A stretch of DNA of 64,000 nt, taken from contig NZ_SBHN01000002.1 of assembly GCF_006980715.1 (NCBI RefSeq), positions 62,001 through 126,000 on the forward strand. Reading direction: 5' to 3'. The notes under the pieces were generated by a model. It had not been told where the DNA came from, ran no database searches, and worked only from the letters and a program-made list of their open reading frames with translations. Each line of letters begins with the position of its first letter. The first letter of the stretch is position 1. This document shows positions 52,878 through 63,628 of the stretch, piece after piece. The DNA comes from Telmatospirillum sp. J64-1. Its GTDB lineage: Bacteria > Pseudomonadota > Alphaproteobacteria > Rhodospirillales > Magnetospirillaceae. The position numbers and the translations under genes were made by a program.

Positions 52878-55100
52878 TCAGGTAAACCGGTTTGCACGGG
52901 GAAATCCGGTCGGCGGCAGACGACCGGCGGATGCGCGCTTGCCAAGCCATGCCGTCAGGTCCGGTTCATGGCGTTCGCGTTCGCCGCTCTTCCAGCGCAA
53001 TCCTTCGGCGAGGGTGAAGATCTTGATGTCGGCGACCCCGCCGGCGGCGTATTTCTGGAAGATGACGCCCTGACCCCGGGTCATCACCGGAACTTCCTCC
53101 AGCTTGAACACCAGCATCTTGCGGTTCTCGCCGATAATCGCCACGGCATCCCCTTCCACGGGCAGGCAGAAGGCGGCTTTCGTCCCTTCGGGCAGGTTGA
53201 GGATCTGCTTGCCCTGGCGGGTCTGGGCGAGGACCTCGCTTTCATCGACCTGGAACCCCTTGCCCAGGTTCGACGCCACCAGCAGCTTGGTTCCCGGCTG
53301 GTGGACGCGCATCGCCACGACTTCCGCGTCGTTGGGCAGGTCGACGGACAGGCGCAACGGTTCGCCGAAGCCGCGCCCGCGCGGGATCTTGTCGCCTGAA
53401 AGGGTGTAGAAGCGGCCATTGCTGCCGAAGAACAGGATCTTGTCGGTGGTCGAGGCCTGGACCGAGAAGAGCAGCGAATCGCCGTCCTTGAACTTCATGT
53501 CCTCGACGCTGGAAACATGCCCCTTCACCGCCCGGATCCATCCCTTCTCGGACAGGATGACGGTGATGTCCTCCTTCTCGATGAAGGCTTCCAGCGGCAC
53601 GTCGACCACGGAAGGAGCCGCCCCCAGCTCGGTACGGCGGCGGCCCAGTTCGGTGTTCTTGCCGAATTGCTTAGCCGTCGCGGCGATCTGCTTCGAGATG
53701 ACCTTCCAGCGGCGCTTCTCGTCCGAGAGCAGGGTTTCCAGTTCCGCCTTTTCGCCCGACAGCTTGTCATGCTCGGTACGGATCTCGATTTCCTCGAGCT
53801 TGCGCAAGCTGCGCAGGCGCATGTTCAGGATGGCCTCGGCCTGGATCTCGGTCAGCTTGAAGCGCCGCATCATCTCCTGCTTGGGCTCGTCCTCCTCGCG
53901 GATGATGCGGATGACCTCGTCCAGGTTGAGATAGGCGATCAGATAGCCTTCGAGGATTTCCAGGCGGCGCTCGATCTTGGCCAGACGATGGCGCGACCGG
54001 CGCAGCAGCACTTCATGGCGATGGTCGAGGAAGGCGCGCAGCACTTCCTTCAGGTTCATCACCCTCGGCGTGGAATCGGCATCGAGCACATTCATGTTGA
54101 GGCCGAAACGCACCTCGAAATCGGTCTGGCGGAACAATTGTTCCATCAGGACTTCGGGGTCGACGCTGCGGTTGCGCGGCTCCAGCACGATCCGCACGTC
54201 CTCGGCCGATTCGTCGCGGATATCGGCCAGAAGCGGCAATTTGCGCTGGGCCAGAAGCTCGGCCACCTTCTCGATCAGCTTGGACTTCTGGACCTGATAG
54301 GGGATTTCGGTCACGACGATCTGATACAGGCCGTGGCTCAGCTTTTCCTGGCTCCACCGCGCACGCAGGCGGAAGCTGCCGCGTCCCGTACGATAGGCCT
54401 CGGCCACATTCTCGGCGGTTTCCACCAGCACGCCGCCCGTGGGGAAGTCCGGCCCCGGCACCAGCGGCAACAAGGCGTCCACGGCGCAATCGGGATGGGC
54501 GATCAGGTAGACCAGCGCGTCGCACAGCTCGCCGACATTATGCGGCGGGATATTGGTCGCCATGCCCACGGCGATGCCCGAGGAGCCGTTGGCCAGCAGA
54601 TTGGGAAAGGCCGCCGGCATGACCACCGGCTCCTGCTCGGTGCCGTCATAGGTCGGGCGGAAGTCCACCGCATCCTCGTCCAGCCCGTCCATCAGGGCCT
54701 GGGCCACCGCCGTTAGCCGCGCCTCGGTGTAACGCATGGCCGCAGCATTGTCGCCGTCGATATTGCCGAAATTGCCCTGCCCCTCGACCAGCGGATAGCG
54801 TACCGCGAAATCCTGGGCCAGACGGACCATGGCGTCATAGACCGCGACGTCGCCATGGGGGTGGTACTTACCGATCACATCGCCGACCACACGGGCGCAT
54901 TTCTTGAAGCCGGCATCGGGATCCAGCTTCAATTGCTGCATGGCATAGAGCAGCCGGCGATGGACCGGCTTCAGGCCGTCGCGCACATCGGGCAGCGAGC
55001 GCGAGACGATGGTGGACATGGCATAGGCGAGGTAACGCTCGCCCAGGGCGTCGGACAGCTTCACGTCCTGAACAAGATCGGCGGGGGCTGTTTTCGGCAT
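52878..55100 (-). CDS. parC: DNA topoisomerase IV subunit A
   Basis: The 740-residue type IIA topoisomerase subunit decatenates daughter chromosomes. It has [20 protein letters not shown], the DNA-cleaving Tyr124 in [11 protein letters not shown], and the quinolone-determining region [14 protein letters not shown] (with Asp at one acidic position). The C-terminal part has a beta-pinwheel-like domain of about 250 residues. It ends the lepB-rnc-era-recO-parC run, 41 bases after recO. ParE is not in the window. Confidence 0.96.
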   Translation of the reverse strand: MPKTAPADLVQDVKLSDALGERYLAYAMSTIVSRSLPDVRDGLKPVHRRLLYAMQQLKLDPDAGFKKCARVVGDVIGKYHPHGDVAVYDAMVRLAQDFAVRYPLVEGQGNFGNIDGDNAAAMRYTEARLTAVAQALMDGLDEDAVDFRPTYDGTEQEPVVMPAAFPNLLANGSSGIAVGMATNIPPHNVGELCDALVYLIAHPDCAVDALLPLVPGPDFPTGGVLVETAENVAEAYRTGRGSFRLRARWSQEKLSHGLYQIVVTEIPYQVQKSKLIEKVAELLAQRKLPLLADIRDESAEDVRIVLEPRNRSVDPEVLMEQLFRQTDFEVRFGLNMNVLDADSTPRVMNLKEVLRAFLDHRHEVLLRRSRHRLAKIERRLEILEGYLIAYLNLDEVIRIIREEDEPKQEMMRRFKLTEIQAEAILNMRLRSLRKLEEIEIRTEHDKLSGEKAELETLLSDEKRRWKVISKQIAATAKQFGKNTELGRRRTELGAAPSVVDVPLEAFIEKEDITVILSEKGWIRAVKGHVSSVEDMKFKDGDSLLFSVQASTTDKILFFGSNGRFYTLSGDKIPRGRGFGEPLRLSVDLPNDAEVVAMRVHQPGTKLLVASNLGKGFQVDESEVLAQTRQGKQILNLPEGTKAAFCLPVEGDAVAIIGENRKMLVFKLEEVPVMTRGQGVIFQKYAAGGVADIKIFTLAEGLRWKSGERERHEPDLTAWLGKRASAGRLPPTGFPRANRFT

Positions 55101-55141
55101 GCTAACCTGAACAAATCGAGAAAGATGGCCAGTATACTAGC

Positions 55142-55855
55142 TTATGGACGCAGCCGGTCAACCAAACGGGACCGGGCCGCGGGCAGAGACAGGCCATGGG
55201 CCGCCATGACATGCCGGTCAAGGAAATATCCCGTCAAGGCCAGTCCGGCCAGCAGGTCTTCCGCCCTGCCCTCGCCGCCCGCCAGCAGGAAAGCGGGCAA
55301 AGGCAAAAGCTTGGTCCGCCAGGGCTCGCCCGCCTGACGCGAGACGGCCCGCCCGCTCTTGGGAGAGACCCAACACAATTCCTCGGTCACGCCGGTCGCC
55401 GCGCAGGCCGAGAGGTCCAGGCCGAAGCCCAATTCGCGCAGCAGGGCCAATTCCCAATGCACATAGACGGTGGCCCAGGATTCGGAGGGCAAGGCATCGA
55501 GCAGGGCGCGGGTGGCATCCCACAGGGCGGGATGGGCCTCGCGCTCAGGCAAGGCCGCCTCGACGAGGGCGCAGGCCGAACTGAGGGCAGAAAGCCGGGC
55601 GGCGTCGCTCAGTAACGCCCCGGCCACGTCGCGGAGGGGATCGAGATGGAAGCTGCCCAATTGCTCGGACAGCCGCGCCCGCCATGTCGCCAGGACCAGA
55701 TTGCCGGGCTGGAGCACGCCCCGCATGGCCCGGCTCGCCCCGCCCGGCACCATGCCGGCATGCACGCCCTTGCCACGTGCGAAGAGCGTCGCCACCGCCC
55801 CTGCCTCGCCATGACGGCGGGCCGAAAGCAGGATGGCTTCCTCGCTCCATTCCAT
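55142..55855 (-). CDS. recO: DNA repair protein RecO
   Basis: The 237-residue protein has the N-terminal OB-fold (EEAILLSARRHGEAGAVATLFARGKGVHAGMVPGG) followed by the helical RecO_C domain. It helps RecR load RecA at gaps. The zinc-finger cysteines of some RecO proteins are only partly present (CAATG only). It lies 6 bases after era, the conserved era-recO pairing. Confidence 0.93.
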   Translation of the reverse strand: MEWSEEAILLSARRHGEAGAVATLFARGKGVHAGMVPGGASRAMRGVLQPGNLVLATWRARLSEQLGSFHLDPLRDVAGALLSDAARLSALSSACALVEAALPEREAHPALWDATRALLDALPSESWATVYVHWELALLRELGFGLDLSACAATGVTEELCWVSPKSGRAVSRQAGEPWRTKLLPLPAFLLAGGEGRAEDLLAGLALTGYFLDRHVMAAHGLSLPAARSRLVDRLRP

Positions 55856-55861
55856 CAGCGG

Positions 55862-56758
55862 CTAGACGTCGAAATCCAGGCCCATGTCGCTGTAATGGGA
55901 CCGGCGCTCCAGCCAATCCTCCCGCACCTTCACATGCAGGAACAGATGGACCCGGCGTTCCAGGATATGTTCCAGTTCCGTGCGCGAAGCAGCGCCGATG
56001 GCCTTCACCTGGCGGCCCTGCTTGCCCAGCACTATGGGCTTCTGGCTTTCCCGCTGGACATAGATGACTTGATCGATGCGGACGCTGCCGTCGTCGCGGT
56101 CCTGCCAGGATTCGGTCTCGACGGCGATGGAATAGGGCAATTCCTGGTGAAGCTGCAGGAACACCTTCTCGCGGGTGATCTCGGAGGCCAGCAGGCGCAT
56201 GGGCATGTCCGAGACTTCGTCCTCGGGATAAAGCCACGGCCCGGGCGGCAGGATACCGGAGAAGAATTTCAGCAGATCGGCCACGCCGTCGCCGGTCTGG
56301 GCGCTGACCATGAAGACATCGGTGAACAGCCCGGTCTGGTTCAACTGGTCGGCCAGGCCCAGCAAGGTCTCGCGCTTGACGAGATCGACCTTGTTGAGCA
56401 CCAGGATCGCCTTGCGGCCGGATTCCGACAGCTTGTCCAGGATGCTGCGGGTATCCTCGTCCAGGCCCTTGGCGGAATCGATCAGCAGCGCGATGCGGTC
56501 GGCATCGCCGGCCCCCGTCCAGGCAGCAGCCACCATGGCCCGTTCCAGACGACGCTTGGGCGTGAAGATGCCCGGCGTATCGACGAAGATGATCTGGGCT
56601 TCATCGACCATCGCGATGCCCAGCACGCGCGAGCGCGTGGTCTGGACCTTGGGCGAGACGATGGAGACCTTGGTCCCCACCATCTGGTTCATCAGGGTCG
56701 ATTTACCGGCATTCGGTGCCCCCAACAGGGCGACGAAGCCGCAACGGGTTTCGCTCAC
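55862..56758 (-). CDS. era: GTPase Era
   Basis: Era is a GTPase with a KH domain that matures 16S rRNA in 30S subunits. The 298-residue protein has G1 GAPNAGKS at 13-20, G3 DTPG, G4 NKVD and the C-terminal KH motif GRQVKAIGAASRTELEHIL. It overlaps rnc by 4 bases (ATGA), the widespread rnc-era coupling. Confidence 0.97.
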   Translation of the reverse strand: MSETRCGFVALLGAPNAGKSTLMNQMVGTKVSIVSPKVQTTRSRVLGIAMVDEAQIIFVDTPGIFTPKRRLERAMVAAAWTGAGDADRIALLIDSAKGLDEDTRSILDKLSESGRKAILVLNKVDLVKRETLLGLADQLNQTGLFTDVFMVSAQTGDGVADLLKFFSGILPPGPWLYPEDEVSDMPMRLLASEITREKVFLQLHQELPYSIAVETESWQDRDDGSVRIDQVIYVQRESQKPIVLGKQGRQVKAIGAASRTELEHILERRVHLFLHVKVREDWLERRSHYSDMGLDFDV

Positions 56759-57447
56759 GACTTCACCTTTTCCAACATGGCTTGCGCGGCGGCCTGCTCG
56801 GCCGCCCGTTTCGAGGTGCCTCGGCCGGTCACGCTTTCAACGCCTTCGACCATCACCTCCACCAGGAAGATAGGCTCGTGCGGTGGCCCTTCCATCCCCA
56901 GCGTCGTATAGAGGGGCAATTTGCGGCCCAGTCCCTGCGCCCATTCCTGCAAGGCCGTTTTGGCATCCTTGGGCGGCGTCAGGGCCTCGCCCATCAACGG
57001 TTCCCAATGGCGGCGTACGAAGGAAGCGGCCACATCCAAGCCGGCATCGGCATAGAGGGCGCCGATCACCGCCTCGCAGGCATCGGCCAGCAGCGTCGGA
57101 TTATTGCGCCCCCCCGTTTCCTCTTCGCCACGCGACATGGCCAGGCAAGCACCCAGCCCGATCTCGGCGGCGACCCGGGCCAGCGCCTCGCGCCGGACCA
57201 GAGCGGCATGGCGCCGCGCCAGGGCCCCTTCATTCTCATTGGGGAAGGCGTTGAACAGCATTTCAGCCACCACCAACCCTAGCACCCTATCGCCCAGGAA
57301 TTCCAGCCGCTCATAGCCGCCGCGCCCCGAGGCGCGGCCCTGGCGTCCCTGCAAGGCGCTGGGATGGGTCAGCGCCTCGTCCAGAAGCCTGGGATTGGAG
57401 AATTTGTATTCCAGCGCCTGATGAAGCCGTGCCCGTTCCTTCGCCAT
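56755..57447 (-). CDS. rnc: ribonuclease III
   Basis: RNase III cuts double-stranded RNA in rRNA and mRNA processing. The 230-residue protein has the signature ERLEFLGDRVLGLVVAEML, the second catalytic acidic cluster (LLADACEAVIGALYAD), and a C-terminal double-stranded RNA-binding domain with GRGTSKRAAEQAAAQAML. The ATG at 57447 lies 5 bases after the lepB stop; a longer frame would run back into lepB. Confidence 0.96.
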   Translation of the reverse strand: MAKERARLHQALEYKFSNPRLLDEALTHPSALQGRQGRASGRGGYERLEFLGDRVLGLVVAEMLFNAFPNENEGALARRHAALVRREALARVAAEIGLGACLAMSRGEEETGGRNNPTLLADACEAVIGALYADAGLDVAASFVRRHWEPLMGEALTPPKDAKTALQEWAQGLGRKLPLYTTLGMEGPPHEPIFLVEVMVEGVESVTGRGTSKRAAEQAAAQAMLEKVKS

Positions 57448-57452
57448 GGCGG

Positions 57453-58193
57453 CTACTCGATCCTGCTGAAGATGCGCTCCCACCGGATCGCCCACGGCCA
57501 TTTCCACACTTCCCACAAGGCGGCGCTGCGGTCGGTGGAGAAGAACAGCACCTCGGCACGGCCGACCAGATGGTCGACGGGCACGAAGCCCACCTCGGGA
57601 TAGCGGCTATCCTGCGAGTTGTCGCGGTTGTCGCCCATCATGAAGTAATGGCCTTCGGGAACGTGATAGACGCGGGTTTCGTCCATCATGCCGCGGTCGC
57701 CATGGGCTTCGAGGATGCGGTGCTCGGTGCCGTTGGGCAGGGTCTCGATATATTGCGGAATACGCTCGACGCCACCCAGGGGGCCGCGGACCACGTAATC
57801 CTCGATCTGGCGGCGCTGGACCGGCTCGCCGTTGATATGCAGCACGCCCCCGACCATCTGCACCGTTTCGCCCGGCAGGGCGACGACGCGCTTGATGAAG
57901 TCCTTCGAGGAATCGGTCGGCAGCTTGAAGACCACCACGTCACCGCGCTCGGGCGGCGTGAACATGATGCGGCCCTCGAAAAGCGGCAGGCCGAAGGGCA
58001 AGGAATAGCGGCTGTAACCGTAGGAATATTTCGAGACGAACAGGTAATCGCCGACCAGCAAGGACGGGATCATCGAACCCGAGGGAATATTGAACGGCTC
58101 GAACGCCACGGTACGGACGAAAATGGCGATCAGTACGGCGTAAACGATCGTCTTGACCGTTTCCGCAACTCCGCCCGGCTTCTTTCCCGACAT
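57453..58193 (-). CDS. lepB: signal peptidase I
   Basis: The 246-residue inner-membrane protease removes signal peptides. One N-terminal helix (TIVYAVLIAIFVRTVAF) is followed by the catalytic Ser40 in IPSGSMIPSLL and Lys101 in FIKRVVALPGE, plus GDNRDNSQDSR near the C-terminus. It starts the operon lepB-rnc-era-recO-parC, with an AT-rich promoter-like space and the acpS terminator upstream. Confidence 0.97.
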   Translation of the reverse strand: MSGKKPGGVAETVKTIVYAVLIAIFVRTVAFEPFNIPSGSMIPSLLVGDYLFVSKYSYGYSRYSLPFGLPLFEGRIMFTPPERGDVVVFKLPTDSSKDFIKRVVALPGETVQMVGGVLHINGEPVQRRQIEDYVVRGPLGGVERIPQYIETLPNGTEHRILEAHGDRGMMDETRVYHVPEGHYFMMGDNRDNSQDSRYPEVGFVPVDHLVGRAEVLFFSTDRSAALWEVWKWPWAIRWERIFSRIE

Positions 58194-58220
58194 TAACTGC
58201 TAGCTCTAAATATTTGAAAG

Positions 58221-58256
58221 GAAATAAAAAGAATGGAAAGTCCGATGTCATCGGAC
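58221..58256 (-). terminator. terminator between acpS and lepB
   Basis: GTCCGAT/ATCGGAC around three bases, followed on the minus strand by TTTCCATTCTTTTTA. It splits the pdxJ-acpS unit from the lepB operon. Confidence 0.8.
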
Positions 58257-58287
58257 CGGCAGATCAAGCCAGCCTGGGCCCCATCTG

Positions 58288-58710
58288 TCAAGTCGCATGC
58301 CCGGCCGGCACGGCAGAGATGATGACCACGGCCTGGGCCAGGGGGTATTCATCCGTCATCGTCAGGTCGATCTGCGCCACCATGCCCGGCGGCGTCATGG
58401 CGGCCAGACGCTCGGCCGCCCCGCCCGTCAGCGCCAATGTCGGCTTGCCCGAGGGCAGGTTCACGACGCCCATGTCGCGCCAGAAGATGCCGTCACGGAA
58501 CCCCGTTCCCAGGGCCTTGGAGCAAGCTTCTTTGGCGGCGAAACGCTTGGCGTAGGTCGAGGCCAGCTGACGCGGCGCGCCCGCCCGGCGTTCCGCCTTG
58601 CTGCGCTCGGCAGCGGTGAAGATGCGCCCGACGAAGCGCTCGCCGAAACGTTCGAGGGTCTGTTCTATGCGGCGGATATCGACGAGATCGTTTCCCAGGC
58701 CGATGATCAT
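58288..58710 (-). CDS. acpS: holo-[acyl-carrier-protein] synthase
   Basis: AcpS transfers phosphopantetheine to acyl carrier protein. The 140-residue protein has [16 protein letters not shown] with the metal-binding Asp, and the second motif [14 protein letters not shown]. The ATG at 58710 overlaps the pdxJ stop by 4 bases. Its order with pdxJ and then lepB is conserved in proteobacteria. Confidence 0.96.
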   Translation of the reverse strand: MIIGLGNDLVDIRRIEQTLERFGERFVGRIFTAAERSKAERRAGAPRQLASTYAKRFAAKEACSKALGTGFRDGIFWRDMGVVNLPSGKPTLALTGGAAERLAAMTPPGMVAQIDLTMTDEYPLAQAVVIISAVPAGHAT

Positions 58711-59465
58711 GCCGAACGCTCGCCGGTGCTTTCCGCGCGGGCTTGGTCCATCAGGGCGCGCATGCGCTTGATGGCGCTGTCCAGCCCGCCGAAGATGGCC
58801 TCGCCGATCAGGAAATGGCCGATATTCAACTCGACGAGAGTGGGAATCGCGGCGACCGGCTGTACCGTCTCGAAAGTCAGCCCATGACCGGCATGGCATT
58901 CCAGCCCCAACGCGTCGGCATGGGCGGCGGCAGCGGCAAGCCGGTCCAGTTCGCGGCCGTGCAGATGGGCCGGAGCGTCGCAATAGGCGCCGGTATGCAA
59001 CTCGACCACCGGCGCCCCCAGCGCCACGGCGGCGTCGAGCTGGCGAGGGTCCGCCTCGACGAACAGGGAAACACGGATGCCCGCCTCACGCAGCGCGCCG
59101 ACGAAGGGACGCAGTTGCTCCATCTGACCGGCGGCATCCAGGCCGCCCTCGGTCGTCCGCTCCTCGCGCCGCTCGGGCACGATGCAGGCTGCATGCGGAC
59201 GATGGCGCAGGGCGATCTCCAGCATTTCCGGCGTGGCAGCCATTTCCAGGTTCAGCGGCAGGTCGATCTCCTCGACCAGGCGCAGGATGTCTTCATCCGA
59301 GATATGGCGCCGGTCCTCGCGCAGATGCGCCGTGATGCCGTCCGCTCCCGCCTGGGCAGCCATCCGGGCGGCGCGGACGGGATCGGGATGGCCGCCTCCG
59401 CGTGCATTCCGGATGGTCGCGACATGGTCGATATTGACACCAAGGCGCAACGGGTACTTCATCAC
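58707..59465 (-). CDS. pdxJ: pyridoxine 5'-phosphate synthase
   Basis: PdxJ condenses 1-deoxyxylulose 5-phosphate with 3-amino-1-hydroxyacetone phosphate to make vitamin B6. The 252-residue TIM-barrel protein has [37 protein letters not shown] and [13 protein letters not shown]. It overlaps both neighbours (acpS and DUF2062) by 4 bases, indicating tight translational coupling. Confidence 0.97.
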   Translation of the reverse strand: MMKYPLRLGVNIDHVATIRNARGGGHPDPVRAARMAAQAGADGITAHLREDRRHISDEDILRLVEEIDLPLNLEMAATPEMLEIALRHRPHAACIVPERREERTTEGGLDAAGQMEQLRPFVGALREAGIRVSLFVEADPRQLDAAVALGAPVVELHTGAYCDAPAHLHGRELDRLAAAAAHADALGLECHAGHGLTFETVQPVAAIPTLVELNIGHFLIGEAIFGGLDSAIKRMRALMDQARAESTGERSA

Positions 59466-60073
59466 TGGCCCTCCTGTTTGCTGGCCTGGCGCAGCACGGC
59501 CACCTTGCTGAGGCGGCGGGTCAAGCGCAGATGCTGATAACTGGCCACGAGTCGGCGCAGGGGAATATAGAACGCAATTCCGGTGATGATGGACAAGGGA
59601 ATGCTGCCCACCAGCATCGGAGCCAGGACCGGCCAGATCTTGCCGCCGATCTGCTGGAGATCAAGAAAGATCACGGCCTGCCACAGGCCAGTGAACATAC
59701 CGACGAAATCTGGCCTGCTCGAAACCGCCGGGGAGGCATCCCCCAGGATCCAGTCACCTAGCCAATAGGTCGACCACCAGATGGCCGGGAAGGTCCAGGG
59801 ATTGCCCACCACAGTCCCGATGGCCGAGGCCACCACATTGGCGCGGATCGCCCAGGCGGCCAGGGCGGCGAGGATGAAATGCGCTCCCACCAACGGCAGC
59901 ACCGAGGATGCGGCACCACAAGCGAAACCGGCCGCGATGCCGTAGGGCGTGCCCGGCAAACGGGCTAGGCGATGCCCCACATAGCGCGCTGCACGGCTCC
60001 AGCCTGAGCGGGGCCATACAAGGTCGCTCAGACGACGGGCCAAGCCCGGCTTTTGTCGGCGTCGAAACAGCAT
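59462..60073 (-). CDS. DUF2062 membrane protein
   Basis: The 203-residue protein has DUF2062 features: [32 protein letters not shown] and [21 protein letters not shown], with about three hydrophobic segments. The function is unknown; a link to glycolipid or polysaccharide processing has been suggested only by domain fusions in other bacteria. It is a constant neighbour between rsh and pdxJ in alphaproteobacteria. Confidence 0.9.
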   Translation of the reverse strand: MLFRRRQKPGLARRLSDLVWPRSGWSRAARYVGHRLARLPGTPYGIAAGFACGAASSVLPLVGAHFILAALAAWAIRANVVASAIGTVVGNPWTFPAIWWSTYWLGDWILGDASPAVSSRPDFVGMFTGLWQAVIFLDLQQIGGKIWPVLAPMLVGSIPLSIITGIAFYIPLRRLVASYQHLRLTRRLSKVAVLRQASKQEGQ

Positions 60074-60153
60074 GTTACTTCACGGCTCTCCCATCTGGGC
60101 CTTCGCCCAAAATTATGGGAGAAATCATGACCCACGCCACTCTGGAAATCATC

Positions 60154-62301
60154 TTAATTGCGCGCCCGCTCCACCGAATTGATAGCCGGTGTGGCGCGCA
60201 AGGCGGCGATGATATGGGTCAGGTGTTTCACGTCCCGGACTTCGACGTCGATGATCATTTCGAAGAAGTCCGGATTGCGGTTCGTGATCTTCAAATTGGT
60301 GATGTTGCCGAGATTCTTCGCGATCACCGTGGACAGGTTGCCCAGGCTGCCCGGCTCGTTGGCCACCACCAGATGCATGCGGCCCAGATGGACGTCGTTC
60401 CCATCCACGTCGGATTCCCAGGCTAGGTCGAGCCAGCGTTCCGGCGCGTCGGCGAATTGCTCCAGCGTATCGCAGTCGATGGTGTGGATGGTCACGCCCT
60501 TGCCGGTGGTCACGATGCCGACGATGCGGTCGCCGGGCAAGGGATGGCAGCAGCCCGCGAAATGCATGGCCATGCCGGGAATCAGCCCCTTGATCGGCAC
60601 GGCGTGCTTGCCGTCGGGCTTCTTGCTGGCGCGCTTGAGCGGCACCACGTTGTCGGTTCCGGCACGCGCCACCGTCTTGATGCCGGGATAGACGGCCTGG
60701 ACCACTTCGCGGCCGGTATGCACGCCCTCGCCCACCGCCGCCAGCAGATCGTCCAGGCTGTTCGCCTTGAAGATCTTCAAGACGCCTTCCAGGCCCTTTT
60801 CGGTGTAATCGTAGCCTTCCTGCTTGAAGGCCTTCTGGAGGATGGCGCGGCCCAGGTCCAGATACTGGCTGCGCTGCTGGGTGCGGATGAAACGGCGGAT
60901 ACGGGCGCGGGCCTTGCCGGTGACGACGAAGCGTTCCCAGGTCGGTGACGGCGTTTGCGCCTTGGAGGTGATGATCTCGACCTGGTCGCCATTCCCCAGC
61001 TGGGTGCGCAGCGGCATGATGCGGCCGTTGATCTTGGCCCCCACGCAGGTATCGCCCACCTCCGAGTGGACGGCATAGGCGAAGTCCACGGGACAGGAAC
61101 CGCGCGGCAGGCCGATCAGGTCGCCCTTGGGCGTAAAACAGAAGACCTGGTCCTGGAACATCTCCAGCTTGGTATGCTCGAGGAATTCCTCGGGCCCCGC
61201 CGCATGTTCCAGGATGTCGAGCAATTCACGCAGCCAGCGATACTGGCGCCCTTCTGTGACCTTGCCGCCCTGCTTGTACTGCCAGTGGGCCGCCACGCCC
61301 AGCTCGGCGATCTCGTGCATTTCCTGGGTGCGGATCTGCACCTCGATGCGATGGCGCTCCGGGCCGTAGACGCCGGTATGCAGCGAGCGATAGCCGTTGG
61401 GCTTGGGCGTCGAGATGTAGTCCTTGAAGCGGTTAGGCACCATCGGGTAGCGGGAATGGATCACGCCCAGGGCGCGATAGCAGTCCTCGATGGAATCCAC
61501 CACCACGCGGAACGCCATGATGTCCGAAAGCTGCTCGAAGCCGACATTGTTGCGCTGCATCTTGCGCCAGATGGAATAGGGCGTCTTCTCGCGCCCCGAG
61601 ACGGTGGCCTTCACCCCCGCCTCGTCCAGGATGCTGCGCAATTCCTCAAGGATGCGCCCGATCAGATCGCCCCCCTGGTCGCGCAGGAAGTTCAGGCGCG
61701 CGATGATCGAGGAGCGGGCATCGGGGTGAAGTTCGGCGAAGGCGAGGTCTTCCAGCTCGCTCTTCATCTCCTGCATGCCGATACGCTCGGCCAGCGGCGC
61801 ATAGATCTCCATCGTCTCGAGCGCGATGCGGCGGCGCTTCTCGGGCTTGGAGATGTAATGCAGGGTGCGCATATTGTGCACCCGGTCGGCCAGCTTGACC
61901 AGCAGGACGCGGATGTCCTCGGACATGGCCAGCACGAGCTTGCGGAAATTCTCCGCCTGCTTGGAATGATCCGATTGCAGTTCGATCCGCGTCAGCTTGG
62001 TGACGCCATCGACCAGCCGCCCGATCTCCTTGCCGAACAGCTTCTCGATGTCTTCCAGCGTCGCCGGCGTGTCCTCGATCGTATCATGCAGCAGGGCAGT
62101 GATGATCGAGGCCGCATCGAGGCGATAGCCGGTCAGAATGCCGGCCACTTCGATGGGATGGGAAAAGTAGGGGTCGCCCGAAGCCCGCAATTGCGACCCG
62201 TGCATCTTCATGGCGAAGACATAGGCACGGTTGATCGCGCTCTCGTCGGCTGACGAGTCGTAGGTTTTGACGCGTTCAACGAGTTCGAACTGGCGCATCA
62301 T
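60154..62301 (-). CDS. rsh: bifunctional (p)ppGpp synthetase/hydrolase
   Basis: This is the single long RelA/SpoT-type enzyme of alphaproteobacteria, which makes and degrades the starvation alarmone. The 715-residue protein has an HD hydrolase domain (His-Asp at 72-73 in LLHDTIEDT), a synthetase domain (RNNVGFEQLSDIMAFRV, STPKPNGYRSLHT), a TGS domain (FCFTPKGDLIGLPRGS), a zinc-finger-like region (HFAGCCHPLPGD) and a C-terminal ACT domain. Both active sites look intact. An unstructured 146-base gap with one hairpin (62347-62368) separates it from rpoZ, on the same strand. Confidence 0.97.
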   Translation of the reverse strand: MMRQFELVERVKTYDSSADESAINRAYVFAMKMHGSQLRASGDPYFSHPIEVAGILTGYRLDAASIITALLHDTIEDTPATLEDIEKLFGKEIGRLVDGVTKLTRIELQSDHSKQAENFRKLVLAMSEDIRVLLVKLADRVHNMRTLHYISKPEKRRRIALETMEIYAPLAERIGMQEMKSELEDLAFAELHPDARSSIIARLNFLRDQGGDLIGRILEELRSILDEAGVKATVSGREKTPYSIWRKMQRNNVGFEQLSDIMAFRVVVDSIEDCYRALGVIHSRYPMVPNRFKDYISTPKPNGYRSLHTGVYGPERHRIEVQIRTQEMHEIAELGVAAHWQYKQGGKVTEGRQYRWLRELLDILEHAAGPEEFLEHTKLEMFQDQVFCFTPKGDLIGLPRGSCPVDFAYAVHSEVGDTCVGAKINGRIMPLRTQLGNGDQVEIITSKAQTPSPTWERFVVTGKARARIRRFIRTQQRSQYLDLGRAILQKAFKQEGYDYTEKGLEGVLKIFKANSLDDLLAAVGEGVHTGREVVQAVYPGIKTVARAGTDNVVPLKRASKKPDGKHAVPIKGLIPGMAMHFAGCCHPLPGDRIVGIVTTGKGVTIHTIDCDTLEQFADAPERWLDLAWESDVDGNDVHLGRMHLVVANEPGSLGNLSTVIAKNLGNITNLKITNRNPDFFEMIIDVEVRDVKHLTHIIAALRATPAINSVERARN

Positions 62302-62447
62302 GGGCGGACGGGCCTGGAGATATGGCTCGCAAATGCGATGACCTGCCGCCGTTGCGTGCCTAACGGCGCAAGACTATGACGATATGACATGAGGAACAGG
62401 GGACAGCCGGAACCTGACGAATCTTCCATGCTGCCCCCTATCAAAAT

Positions 62448-62861
62448 TCAGTCCTCGACGGAATCGCCCAGGTCGTCCATGCCGAAGGCGTCGCCGTCGA
62501 ACGACGTGCCGTCTTCGTTGACCGAAAGCACATCTTCGGCCAGTTCTTCGTCAATGGCCGCTTCGCTCTGGTCGAGCGCCATGTCGCGCTCGGCGGCGAA
62601 GGCTTCCATTTCGTCCTCTTCGGGCTCGTCCACTTCGACATGGCGCTGCAGGCCCGAAATCACCGCATTGCGCAGGTGATCCAGATCGACCGTTTCCTCG
62701 GCGATTTCACGCAGAGCGACGACCGGGTTCTTGTCGTTGTCACGATCGACGGTCAGAGGACCGCCCGACGAAATCTCGCGAGCGCGCTGGCCGGCAAGGA
62801 GCACCAGCTCAAAGCGATTAGGAACCTTCTGGACGCAATCTTCGACCGTTACGCGAGCCAT
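62448..62861 (-). CDS. rpoZ: RNA polymerase omega subunit
   Basis: The 137-residue protein has the omega core [30 protein letters not shown] and [14 protein letters not shown]. Its last 60 residues are a very acidic tail ([11 protein letters not shown] ... EELAEDVL), longer than in E. coli (91 residues) but usual for alphaproteobacteria. Omega helps assemble RNA polymerase and is part of the ppGpp site, which suits its position upstream of rsh. It has a good promoter. Confidence 0.97.
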   Translation of the reverse strand: MARVTVEDCVQKVPNRFELVLLAGQRAREISSGGPLTVDRDNDKNPVVALREIAEETVDLDHLRNAVISGLQRHVEVDEPEEDEMEAFAAERDMALDQSEAAIDEELAEDVLSVNEDGTSFDGDAFGMDDLGDSVED

Positions 62862-62900
62862 GGAACAGCTTCTCCAAATCTCATGGACAATTAATTAGGA

Positions 62901-62929
62901 TATATATTTGGGCAGAGCGGCGAAAGCAA
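62901..62929 (-). promoter_or_regulatory. promoter of rpoZ
   Basis: On the minus strand TTGCTT, 17 bases and TATATA precede rpoZ by about 40 bases, inside a conspicuous AT-rich gap. Confidence 0.65.
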
Positions 62930-62938
62930 GAAAGAGAC

Positions 62939-63439
62939 TTATATCTCTTCCCCTTGAATCACCGGTTCTGCCGTCTGCCCTGGCGGCAGGGCCGCGATCA
63001 TCTCTCCGATGCCCTTCCCGGTCACGGGATGTACCCAATCCGGAGCCAGTTCGGCCAGGGGCAACAGAACGAAGGCGCGCTCGGCCAGGCGAGGATGCGG
63101 CACCTCCAGCCCTTCCGTGATCCGTTCCCGCCCATAGGCCAGCAGGTCGAGGTCGACCACCCGGGCGGCGTTGCGCTCGCCGCGCACGCGCCCGAATTCC
63201 CGCTCAACGTCATGGAGAAGCGCCAGCAATTCCGCTGCCGTCATCCCGGTTTCCACCCTGGCGACGCCGTTCACGTACCAGGGCTGATCCGAGACCGGCA
63301 CCGGCGCCGTCTTCCACCAGCGGGAACAAGCCACCACCCGAGCCCCTCGCCGCTCGATCTCGGCCAAGGCCGCTTCCAGGGTCTCGCGGGGGGAGCCGTA
63401 GCGGCTGGGAAGGTTGGCACCCAGGCCGATGAGAATCAC
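62939..63439 (-). CDS. folK: 6-hydroxymethyl-dihydropterin diphosphokinase
   Basis: FolK adds pyrophosphate to hydroxymethyl-dihydropterin in folate synthesis. The 166-residue protein has ILIGLGANLPS at the N-terminus, the ATP/pterin motif AARVVDLDLLAYG and EVPHPRLAERAFVLLPL. A GTG at 63439 is preferred: AAAGGGGA lies upstream at normal distance and the N-terminus then matches the family. An ATG at 63505 would add 22 residues. It is divergent from the NYN gene. Confidence 0.93.
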   Translation of the reverse strand: MILIGLGANLPSRYGSPRETLEAALAEIERRGARVVACSRWWKTAPVPVSDQPWYVNGVARVETGMTAAELLALLHDVEREFGRVRGERNAARVVDLDLLAYGRERITEGLEVPHPRLAERAFVLLPLAELAPDWVHPVTGKGIGEMIAALPPGQTAEPVIQGEEI

Positions 63440-63628
63440 GTTTTCATCCCCTTTTATTACCGTGCTATGTCCTGGGGAAACCCTTGCGGCGCTTACCCGT
63501 GCCACTTACCTTAGTCATGTTATGTGAGGACTTACCATAGCCTGATCCGGCCCGGCAGCGAAAATTCGGCACTGCTTCTCGGCCGTCTGCCATATGACTA
63601 CCTCAGATTCATTTGTGAGTAAAAAGCC

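Noticed and set aside
60955-62253. A 432-codon plus-strand frame opposite rsh
   Set aside because: It is an antisense shadow of a well-supported enzyme, with no domain recognisable.
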